This document shows, in pieces, positions 26,640-34,022 of a stretch of 46,529 nt of DNA. Each line of letters opens with the position of its first letter. Positions within the stretch are counted from its first letter, which is position 1. This DNA is from Nitrospinota bacterium. GTDB lineage: Bacteria > 2-12-FULL-45-22 > JACOWJ01. The position numbers were made by a program, and so were the translations under genes. The notes under the pieces are model-generated. The model ran no database searches, was not told where the DNA came from, and worked only from the letters and a program-made list of their open reading frames with translations. The DNA lies in the NCBI GenBank assembly GCA_016176845.1, contig JACOWJ010000010.1, positions 1 to 46,529 of the forward strand, written 5' to 3'.

Positions 26640-27779
26640 ATGACCAAGGAATTAGAAACCGTCAAGCAGTTTCGGACCCTCTTCACGAATCGGTATCAGG
26701 GGGCCAGGGAGCTCAAGGCCCAGGGGCAGCGGATCGTCGGCTGGATCTGCACCTACGTTCCAGAAGAGATCATCCATGCAGCAGGACTATTCCCCTTCCG
26801 GGTGATCGGGGGCTCCCCCGAGACCCCCAGGGCCGACGCCTTCCTCTACTCCAACAACTGCACCTTCGTGCGCAATTGCCTGGAGCAAGGGCTCAACGGG
26901 AGCCTGGACTTCCTGGACGGGATTGTCGCCTGCAACACCTGAGACCACATTCGGCGTCTGTATGACGCCTGGATGAAGTACCTGCCCACGCCCTTTAAGA
27001 AGCTCATGGGCATTCCCTGCAAGGTCTCCAGGGCCACGCTGTCCTACTTTGAGGACGAGTTCGACCTCTTCCGGCGGGATCTGGAGGAGCACTTTGGGGT
27101 GGCGATCACCCCCGAGGCCCTGGACCAGTCGATCCGCCTTTACAACCGGAGCCGGGAGCTGCTGGAGCAGCTCTACGAGCTCAGAAAGGCCGATCCGCCC
27201 CCCATCACCGGGGCGGAGGTGATCGAAGTGATCCGGGCGGGCTGGATCATGCCCCGGGAGCAGTACAATCCCCTGTTAGAGGCCCTGCTGCAGGAGGTGA
27301 CCTCTAAGCCCGATCGGCTCGCCGGGAGCGATAGCTACCGGCTGCTGGTCTACGGCAGCGAGCTGGACGAGCCCGACTATCTCAAGGTTATCGAGGACCT
27401 CGGGGGCATGGTGGTGGCCGATGACCTGTGCACCGGGTCGCGCTACTTCACCCTACCGGTGGAGGAGGATGGGAATCCCCTGAGGGCACTGGCCATCCGC
27501 TACCTGACCCGCCCCTTCTGTGCCCGGATGCATCCCACCTCCGAGCGGGTCGAGCGCCTGCAGCAGCTCGCTCGGGACTTCCAGGTCGAAGGGGTCATCC
27601 ACGAGACCATCAAGTTCTGCGATATTAACGTAGGTAACTACCCCATCACCAAGGCCGGCCTGGACGAGTTGGGCTTGCCCAGCCTGTGCCTGGAGCGGGA
27701 GTACATCATGGCCGGGGCGGGCCAGATGAAGACCCGGGTGGGGGCCTTTCTGGAGAGCTTAGAGGGACGGCGCGGATAA
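26640..27779 (+). CDS. HgdB/BcrC-like 2-hydroxyacyl-CoA dehydratase subunit with in-frame UGA (candidate selenoprotein)
   Basis: This is an HgdB/BcrC-family protein, 379 aa if the TGA at 26940-26942 is read as residue 101. The reading frame is homologous on both sides without a shift: GSLDFLDGIVACNT, then UGA, then DHIRRLYDAWMKYLP. Family members have Cys at this place (NSCD/NTCD), where it ligates the [4Fe-4S] cluster; here it would form C98-x2-U101. A SECIS-like hairpin follows. Other conserved Cys (NNCTFVRNC, residues 74/80; RPFCARMHP) are intact. AGGAGG precedes the ATG by about 6 nt. A nonsense mutation is the alternative, but there is no other damage. Such enzymes form a heterodimer with an HgdA-type subunit (next gene) and need an activator ATPase, absent here. 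Confidence 0.8.
26940..26969 (+). promoter_or_regulatory. candidate bacterial SECIS element
   Basis: TGA at 26940-26942, 10 nt, then the perfect 6-bp stem GGCGTC/GACGCC (26953-26958 and 26964-26969) around the loop TGTAT. The loop starts 17 nt after UGA, and its second base is G. This spacing and the loop G match the known minimal fdhF SECIS arrangement. Similarity to bacterial SECIS is my judgement from geometry only. Confidence 0.65.
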
Positions 27780-27839
27780 GCTCGTAGCTGATAGCTCATG
27801 GCTCATCAGGTGAGCGATATCAGCTATCAGCTACGAGCT
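27779..27839 (+). repeat. AGCTCGTAGCTGATAGCT hairpin at the HgdB-like stop
   Basis: An 18-bp perfect inverted repeat, AGCTCGTAGCTGATAGCT (27779-27796) with its complement (27822-27839), begins at the last base of the stop codon. It belongs to the AGCTCATAGCTC word family. It could end or stabilise the transcript; there is no T-run. Confidence 0.8.
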
Positions 27840-27872
27840 AAGGCAATTTCCGGAAAAGGTTATACCCCTTTT

Positions 27873-27945
27873 GAGATTGCTTCGTCGCTGACGCTCCTCG
27901 CAATGACCCAATATTCTGTCATTGCGAGCGAAGCGAAGCAATCTC
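27873..27945. repeat. CATTGCGAGCGAAGCGAAGC palindrome
   Basis: GAGATTGCTTCGTCGCTGAC and following bases pair with GTCATTGCGAGCGAAGCGAA and following. This repeat word is widespread in bacterial genomes. A second copy with perfect arms is at 42179-42252. Together with the elements on either side it fills the 27780-28112 gap, which has no gene. Confidence 0.85.
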
Positions 27946-27980
27946 ACAATAGAGGGATATTCTTTTTCAGAAATCGCCTA

Positions 27981-28097
27981 AGGATCATGGACTCAATAGC
28001 TTTCCCGTGATCGTGATCGTAATTCGAGAACGATTACGATCACGATTACAACACCCAGGGGCATATTCAATGGGAAAGTTATTCGGTCACCATTCCT
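27981..28097. repeat. nested inverted-repeat element, copy 2
   Basis: Outer arms 27981-28006 (AGGATCATGGACTCAATAGC and on) and 28072-28097 (GGGAAAGTTATTCGGTCACC and on) match those of the element at 17401-17538. The core differs: TCGTGATCGTAATTCG against CGATTACGATCACGA. The right arm abuts the ribosome-binding site of the HgdA-like gene. Confidence 0.8.
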
Positions 28098-28112
28098 AAA
28101 AAGGAGGGAGAG

Positions 28113-29435
28113 ATGAAAAAGGCAGTGGACGATTACCAACATATGGATGCGATGGCGGTCGAGAGCCTCAAGCTGGAGGCGACCTACAAGACCTTCCAGA
28201 AGAGGTTCAAATGGCAACAGGATCACGGCGTGGCCTTAAGCAAGCAGCTCTACACTCAGGCCATGGCCGACTATTTCATCCGGACGGCCCAGGCCAGGCA
28301 GAACGGCAACACCCTGGCTTATACCAGCGTGGCCTTCTTCCCCGAGCTGCTCCATGCCATGGATGTGGTCAACTTTGCCCCCACCCAATATGCCATCCAG
28401 ATCATGGTCCAAGGCAATCACGTCAAGTACATCCAGAAGGGGCTGCAGACCGGCCTCTCCACCGAGCTCTGCTCCTGCATCACGGGGGCCGCCGGCATGG
28501 TAGTGGACGGGCTCTTCCCCGCCCCCGATCTCATCCTGGCCACGGGACAGCAGCCCTGCGATTCGGCCACCATCGAGGCCGAGCTCTTCAAGCAGCACTG
28601 GGACGTCCCCTTCTTCTGGTACAGCATCCCCTCCCGCAGGGATGAGCGCACGGCGGCCTTTCTGCGGGAGCAGTTCGAGGAGATGATCGAATTCGTCGAG
28701 CAGAACAGCCCCAACCGCTACGACGAAGAGAAGATGCGGGAGGTGATGGAGAACGCTAAGGCGGCCCACAGCTGGTATACGCAGACCCAGGAGCTGCGCA
28801 TGGCGACCCCCTGCCCCCTGAGGTCGCGCGATAGCCGCCAGATCCGGGGTCTGAGGACCTTCCTGGATGGACGGCCCGAGACGGTGGAGGCCCTGCGGGC
28901 CCAGTATGAGGAGACCCGGGAGAAGGTAGAGAAGGGGGAAGGGGCCATCCCCGAGGAGCGCCACCGGCTGGTGGTCAATGGGGTGCCGCCCTTCTGGAAC
29001 ATGAAGCTCTTCGACTGGATGGAGGAGACCTTTGGGGCGGTGGTGGTGGTCGATCTGTGCAACCGCTTCTACCCCTATGACATGGGGGCTACCTCCGATC
29101 CCCTGGGGTGCCTGGCCCGCAAGGTGCTGAACTACAACATGAAGGCGGGCATCGACACTTCGGTGGTCTCGGGGGAGGAGCTGGCCCATCAGGCCGAGAA
29201 GGCCAACTGCGACTCCTCCATCTATTTTGCCCACTTCGGTTGCAAGGTCGGCTGCGGGGCCGCCAAGGTCACCACGGACACTATCCGGGAGATCACCGGA
29301 GTCCCCAGCGTGACCCTGGATATCGATGCCTACGACCCGCGGGTGGTCTCCGATCAGAAGATGAAGGCGGTCCTCACGGAGTACTTCGAGACCCTGGAGA
29401 CCAGCAAGAGGAGCTTCGCCCTGGCCGGCGTTTAA
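28113..29435 (+). CDS. HgdA/BcrB-like 2-hydroxyacyl-CoA dehydratase family subunit
   Basis: This 440-aa protein belongs to the 2-hydroxyglutaryl-CoA dehydratase/benzoyl-CoA reductase alpha/B-subunit superfamily. Candidate cluster ligands are C120/C122 (TELCSCITG) and C149 (GQQPCDS), with further Cys in the C-terminal ANCDSSIYFAHFGCKVGCG. It is expected to pair with an HgdB-type subunit such as the UGA-containing gene 333 bp upstream and to act on a CoA thioester by one-electron (ketyl radical) chemistry after ATP-driven activation. The start follows AAAAAGGAGGGAGAG. The CoA-transferase gene starts 51 bp downstream. Which reaction it performs cannot be told. Confidence 0.85.
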   Translation: MKKAVDDYQHMDAMAVESLKLEATYKTFQKRFKWQQDHGVALSKQLYTQAMADYFIRTAQARQNGNTLAYTSVAFFPELLHAMDVVNFAPTQYAIQIMVQGNHVKYIQKGLQTGLSTELCSCITGAAGMVVDGLFPAPDLILATGQQPCDSATIEAELFKQHWDVPFFWYSIPSRRDERTAAFLREQFEEMIEFVEQNSPNRYDEEKMREVMENAKAAHSWYTQTQELRMATPCPLRSRDSRQIRGLRTFLDGRPETVEALRAQYEETREKVEKGEGAIPEERHRLVVNGVPPFWNMKLFDWMEETFGAVVVVDLCNRFYPYDMGATSDPLGCLARKVLNYNMKAGIDTSVVSGEELAHQAEKANCDSSIYFAHFGCKVGCGAAKVTTDTIREITGVPSVTLDIDAYDPRVVSDQKMKAVLTEYFETLETSKRSFALAGV

Positions 29436-29486
29436 GGCGCAGGTGGCTGCGGTGATCTCTAACCCTTGGGGGAGGAGGCAGAAAAG

Positions 29487-31898
29487 ATGGAGAGACCTTT
29501 GGCTGGGCTCCGGGTTTTGGAGATCGGCTCGGCCCTGGCAGGCCCGTTTGGGCCAAGCCTCCTGGCCGATTTTGGGGCCGAGGTGATCAAGGTCGAGATG
29601 CCGGGGGAAGGGGACATGGTCCGCCAGACCCTGCCCCTTTACCAGGGGAAGGCCCTACGGTGGGAAGTGGAGGCCAGAAACAAGAAGGTGATCACCCTGG
29701 ATTTCCACGCGGAAGAGGACCGGGAGACCTTTAAGCAGCTGGTCGCGGTGTCGGATGCCATCGTGGAGAACTTCCGGGCCGGCACCCTGGAGAGGTGGGG
29801 CTTGGGGTACCCGGAGCTGAGCCAGAGGAACCCCGGGATCGTGATAACCCGGGTGACCGGTTTCGGACAGGACGGTCCTTACAGCCACCGGGTCTCTTAC
29901 GACCGGATGGGGATCGCCATGGGGGGCCTGACCTACTTGAGTGGGGATCCCGATCGGATTCCGGTCAGGCCCGGTCTGGCCATTTGCGATTACATCACCG
30001 GGGCCTTCAATGCCCTGGCTACCCTGGTCGCCCTGTACTACCGGGATGGGAAGGGGGGCGGGAGGGGCCAATGGATCGACGTGGCCCAGTACGAGACCAT
30101 CTACCGCATTACCGGCTTCCTCACCACCGAGTATCAACTGCGGGGCCGGATCCGGGAGCGAGAGGGGAACCGGTACCCCAAGGTGGCCCCTGGCGAGAGC
30201 TACCGGACGCGGGAGGGGAAATGGGTCCACCTCTTCGTCCCTTCTGACGAGGAGCTCTCTCGCCTGGCCCGGGCCATGGGAAGGGAGGACCTCCTGGAGG
30301 ACCCTCGATTTCACACGGCCCGGCGACGGGCCGAGCATGGGGCGGAGATCAATGACATGGTGGCCCAATGGATGGCGGAGCATACCTTGCCGGAGATCCT
30401 CTCCATTTTAGAGGAGGCCAGGTTGCCCTTCAGCCTCATCTATAACCTCCAGGAGATCTTCGAAGATCCTCACTACCGCGCCCGGCGGACCCTGATCTCG
30501 CTGCCCGATACGGCCCTGGGGGAGCTCCAGATGCAGGGGGTGGTCCCCCGGCTTTCCTTGACTCCCGGCCGGGTCGAGAGACCCGCCCCTGGATCCATCG
30601 GCCAGGATAACGAGGAGGTCTTTTCCCGCCTATTCCAAGGCCTTATGGAGAGACCTCCGGCCAAGAGTGCCCCTGCCAGCTCGGAGGAGGTCCGAGAGGG
30701 GGAGGCCCTGCAGGGCTTAAGGGTCCTGGATCTGGGGACGGGACTGGCGGGCAACTTCGGCGCCGTCCTGCTGGCGGACTACGGGGCAGAGGTCATCAAG
30801 GTGGAGGAGCCCAGGGGGAGTCAGAACATCCGGCATATCCCCCCATACTACGAAGAGGCCCCCCTCCTGTGGGCCGTCGATGGAAGAAACAAGAGATCGA
30901 TCACCCTGGACCTGTCCCAAGAGCAGGGAGAGGCGCTCTTCAAGCAGCTGGTAAGGGTCTCGGACCTGGTGATAGAGAGCTATCCGCCGGGCACCTTAGA
31001 GGCGTATAACCTGGGGTGCGAACGGCTGCGAGAGATCAACCCCGGGCTCATCCTGGTGCATGTCACCGGCTTTGGGCAGGAGGGCCCTTATCGCCAGAGG
31101 CCCTGGTCCGACCGGGTGGCCGAGGCCATGAGTGGCTTGACCTATTTGACCGGATATCCCGATCGCCCCCCCACCAGCCTGGGGCTCCCGGTCACGGAAT
31201 ACGTCACCGGGGTCTTCAGCGCCCTGGGGGCTATGCTGGCCCTCTATTACCGGGATGCAAAAAGAACGGGACGCGGGCAGTGCGTCGATGTCGCCCTGTA
31301 CGAGGCCATCTTCCGGATCCAGGGACCCACCGCCGTCGAATATTCTAAGACCGGAATCGTGAGCGAGCGGACGGGAAATCGCAACCCGAGCGCGCCCCTG
31401 GACGATATCTATCGGTGCGCTGATGGGAAATTGATCGCCATCCTGGCTGCCGGGGACCGGATGTTCGTCCGGGCCATGAAGGCGATCGGCCGGGAAGACC
31501 TGCTTTCGGATCCCCGGTTTCGAGATCGGGCCGGGAGGGCCAGGCCGGAGCACAATGCCCTGATCCATAAGGTGATGGAGGAGTGGATCACTCCCAGGCC
31601 TCTCGGGGAAGTGGAAGAGGTCCTGGATCGGGGCGAGGTCCCCTACTGCAAAGTGTACAGCATCCAGGACATCTGCGAGGATCTCCATTACCAGGCCCGG
31701 GAGATCATTGCCCAGGTCAAGGATCCAACCCTGGGCGAGATCCGCATGCAGGGAATCGTCCCCAGGTTCTCCCTCACCCCCGGCCGGATAGAGAGAGGGG
31801 CCCCCGCTTTGGGACAGGACAACGGGGAGATCTATGGGGGGCTATTGGGTCTCTCAGAGGGGGAGATCCGCAGGCTGAAGGAGACGGGAATCATCTAA
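29487..31898 (+). CDS. fused tandem family III (CaiB/BaiF) CoA-transferase
   Basis: Two full CaiB/BaiF CoA-transferase domains lie in one 803-aa chain (about 1-390 and 405-803), joined by a short Ala/Glu-rich linker. Both start with the same motif (LAGLRVLEIGSALAG; LQGLRVLDLGTGLAG). Family III enzymes move CoA between acids through an aspartyl-CoA thioester. The first domain keeps the Asp (D168, in AICDYITGAF). The second has Glu there (E571, in PVTEYVTGVF), suggesting one active site per fused pair. ATG at 29487 follows GGAGGAGG; an upstream TTG is less likely. It would activate or de-activate the acid handled by the HgdA/HgdB pair. Confidence 0.9.
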   Translation: MERPLAGLRVLEIGSALAGPFGPSLLADFGAEVIKVEMPGEGDMVRQTLPLYQGKALRWEVEARNKKVITLDFHAEEDRETFKQLVAVSDAIVENFRAGTLERWGLGYPELSQRNPGIVITRVTGFGQDGPYSHRVSYDRMGIAMGGLTYLSGDPDRIPVRPGLAICDYITGAFNALATLVALYYRDGKGGGRGQWIDVAQYETIYRITGFLTTEYQLRGRIREREGNRYPKVAPGESYRTREGKWVHLFVPSDEELSRLARAMGREDLLEDPRFHTARRRAEHGAEINDMVAQWMAEHTLPEILSILEEARLPFSLIYNLQEIFEDPHYRARRTLISLPDTALGELQMQGVVPRLSLTPGRVERPAPGSIGQDNEEVFSRLFQGLMERPPAKSAPASSEEVREGEALQGLRVLDLGTGLAGNFGAVLLADYGAEVIKVEEPRGSQNIRHIPPYYEEAPLLWAVDGRNKRSITLDLSQEQGEALFKQLVRVSDLVIESYPPGTLEAYNLGCERLREINPGLILVHVTGFGQEGPYRQRPWSDRVAEAMSGLTYLTGYPDRPPTSLGLPVTEYVTGVFSALGAMLALYYRDAKRTGRGQCVDVALYEAIFRIQGPTAVEYSKTGIVSERTGNRNPSAPLDDIYRCADGKLIAILAAGDRMFVRAMKAIGREDLLSDPRFRDRAGRARPEHNALIHKVMEEWITPRPLGEVEEVLDRGEVPYCKVYSIQDICEDLHYQAREIIAQVKDPTLGEIRMQGIVPRFSLTPGRIERGAPALGQDNGEIYGGLLGLSEGEIRRLKETGII

Positions 31899-31981
31899 CC
31901 CTGTAAGCGCTGGGAGAGGCTGGACGAGAAGGCCTGTTTAACCTCCATGGGGAAAGGGGGGGTGATGGCTATGAGGGTCGC

Positions 31982-32072
31982 TTGAGATGGCAGATTATGG
32001 AGAATTGAGCCCATCTCAATGGGTCACTGGCCCTCAGCCATCGAGCAATCTTCAACACGGTGGCTGAGGGCC
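31982..32072 (+). other. two hairpins between the CoA-transferase and DUF1329-like genes
   Basis: TTGAGATGG/CCATCTCAA (31982-31990, 32011-32019) and GGCCCTCAGCCA/TGGCTGAGGGCC (32029-32040, 32061-32072) are perfect stems. They lie 33-123 bp upstream of the next start and lack T-runs. They could be an mRNA leader structure or processing site. Confidence 0.45.
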
Positions 32073-32104
32073 GAAAGCTTCCATTTATTCGGGGAGGATC
32101 AATC

Positions 32105-33616
32105 ATGAAGGTCAAGGCTTACCTGTCAGGAGGATTGTTCCTGATTTTCCTGCTGGCGTTTCTCCCGCTTTCTCATGCAGCACCGCCCGGGGTCGTCGGC
32201 CACGGGCAGGGAGACTATCTCGACACATCCAAACAGACCTGGAAGGAGTACTCCCCACCCATCAGGGACCCGCTGGGCCACCCCAAGTGGCCCTGGCTCC
32301 CCAAGGACCCCTACCCCTTCACCCAGCCCTATACCGGGACGGAGCTGGCCTATCTCTCCAACACCGACCACAGGACTTACGGGGCCAAGTATTCGGATTA
32401 CGCGCTGAACTCGGCCCGGCTGAACAAGCGGGGGCTGCTGACCCAGCGGAAGGGGTATATCAAACGGGAGCTCTTCTATGACCACTACAGCGACATCATG
32501 GACTACAACGATGGAAAGATCAAGATCGGGGGTGAGATAACCAACCGTCTCATCATCTACGAGACCCCGGCGGATGTGCGGGGGACCCAGTCGATCAAGA
32601 ACCACCACCTCAACAGCCCGATCACGCCCTGGCTGATGGCGGACTCCTGGAGCTATTCCCCGGGCCTGCGGCGGGTCACCCGCTCCCAGGGAGGAGACCG
32701 GCAGGACGAGATCCTGGGGACCCCGGTGACCAACGACGACGAGGGGGACCGGGAGGTCTGGGAAGAGGAACAGGAACTGATCGGCGAGGACGTCCTCTAC
32801 ATGCAGATGGTCGATCCCCAGTTCCTCGCCATGGACCGCCGGGCGAACACGGGGGACCTGAAGGTGGACGGCGAGTGGTTCGTGAAGAACGCGGACCCCA
32901 CCCGGGGCGAGCTGAAGCTGAACCCCTACCGGCCCGATGGCGGCGTCGAGTGCTTTGTGGTCAAGAACACCTGGGCCAAACGAAGGGAAGGGTTCGGCTC
33001 CCACGTCTACCCCGACCCCAAGCAGTATTACCTGAAGTATCGACTCGTCTGGATCGAGAAGGTCACCAAGGCCTACATCCGGGATGAGCAATATGATCAC
33101 GACAACCGGCTGATCAAGGTCTACCGGATCAACCCCGAGTTCTTTGCCGGGGGCGTGATCGAAGGCGGCCTCAACCGCACCCAGTACATGCAGTACGACT
33201 ACCGACGCCACTTCCGCTCCTGGGGGTCCTACGACCGCGCCGACATGGGGCCCAAGTTCAAGGCCCCAAGAGACTGGTTCTCCCCTGAGCATATGTTCCG
33301 GGAGTACTTCTGGCGGAAGCTCAAGATCCCCTTGCTTAAGGATATGAAGGAGTTCGCCCCTCCTCCCGAGCTGTGGCGGGCCAAGTTCCCCAAATACCGC
33401 AAGGGGACGAGCGATTGGCTGGTGAACTCCAAGGAAGACATCGACTACATGAACAGCATCTGGAGGGAGCACGGCTATACCGATGAGGAGATCGATGCCC
33501 TCCAGAATGGGGATGGGATGGTCCGCAAGGGCGGCAAGATGATCCCGGTCCGGCGCAGCTTCCGGCCCTCCCATATCCACGGCAAGCCCCTGCCGGTGAA
33601 GTTCCCCACGGGCTAG
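32105..33616 (+). CDS. DUF1329/LolA-like periplasmic or outer-membrane protein
   Basis: This 503-aa secreted protein has a signal peptide (KVKAYLSGGLFLIFLLAFLPLSHA). It resembles the DUF1329/LolA-like 'outer membrane lipoprotein-sorting' group, rich in Tyr, Trp, Arg and Asp, with WSYSPGLRRVTR and LVWIEKVTKAYIRDEQYD segments typical of this beta-rich fold. Such proteins are usually encoded beside DUF1302 barrels, as here, and are thought to handle lipids or other hydrophobic compounds; this role is not established. ATG at 32105 has GGGGAGGA 7 nt upstream. Its last 32 bp are duplicated 173 bp downstream. Confidence 0.75.
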   Translation: MKVKAYLSGGLFLIFLLAFLPLSHAAPPGVVGHGQGDYLDTSKQTWKEYSPPIRDPLGHPKWPWLPKDPYPFTQPYTGTELAYLSNTDHRTYGAKYSDYALNSARLNKRGLLTQRKGYIKRELFYDHYSDIMDYNDGKIKIGGEITNRLIIYETPADVRGTQSIKNHHLNSPITPWLMADSWSYSPGLRRVTRSQGGDRQDEILGTPVTNDDEGDREVWEEEQELIGEDVLYMQMVDPQFLAMDRRANTGDLKVDGEWFVKNADPTRGELKLNPYRPDGGVECFVVKNTWAKRREGFGSHVYPDPKQYYLKYRLVWIEKVTKAYIRDEQYDHDNRLIKVYRINPEFFAGGVIEGGLNRTQYMQYDYRRHFRSWGSYDRADMGPKFKAPRDWFSPEHMFREYFWRKLKIPLLKDMKEFAPPPELWRAKFPKYRKGTSDWLVNSKEDIDYMNSIWREHGYTDEEIDALQNGDGMVRKGGKMIPVRRSFRPSHIHGKPLPVKFPTG

Positions 33617-33790
33617 CGGCCTTCTGCGAAGGCCGCAATTGCAAATTGAAAATTGAAAATTGAAAATTCAAAATTGCAAAATCTGAAAAAGACACATGCT
33701 TCAAGTTTTTTCAATTTGCACTTTCCAATTTTCAATTTGCAATGGAGCGAAGCGACTGGCCCCTGCCGGTGAAGTTCCCCACGGGCTAGC
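33586..33790 (+). repeat. 32-bp direct repeat flanking an AATTGAAAATTG inverted repeat
   Basis: The 3' end of the DUF1329-like gene including its stop (33586-33617) is repeated exactly at 33759-33790. Between the copies is an inverted AATTGCAAATTGAAAATT word repeat (33638-33742), the family also found in dnaE. The duplication looks like a by-product of the repeat's arrival. Confidence 0.9.
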
Positions 33791-33809
33791 CATCGCTGCG
33801 GGCTGATCC

Positions 33810-33859
33810 GAAAAGAGGGGGGGCGCCTCTGACAAGGCAAGAGGCGCCCCCCTCTTTTC
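33810..33859 (+). terminator. strong hairpin, probable terminator
   Basis: GAAAAGAGGGGGGGCGCCTC pairs with GAGGCGCCCCCCTCTTTTC around a short loop (one bulged G). The stem ends in TCTTTTC, giving a terminator-like structure that could work on either strand. It separates the DUF1329-like gene from the DUF1302-like gene. No gene is seen in 33617-34022. Confidence 0.7.
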
Positions 33860-34022
33860 CTGGCGGATGCCAGACAAAACCAGGGCTTTTACTTCGCCTC
33901 CATACTCTTGAGCCCTTGTGCGGTTGAGCTTTATTCCCGAAGGCCGGTCCCCAGGGACCCCATCGCCATCGGCCTCGTCGAGGCGGCGTTTGCTCAAGCT
34001 CCCAAAAGAGGAGTTTCATCCC

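Noticed and set aside
27779-28097. The repeated palindromes at 27.8-28.1 kb as a CRISPR array
   Set aside because: The units differ in sequence, are hairpins rather than direct repeats, and there are no regular spacers or cas genes. No CRISPR array is present in the window.
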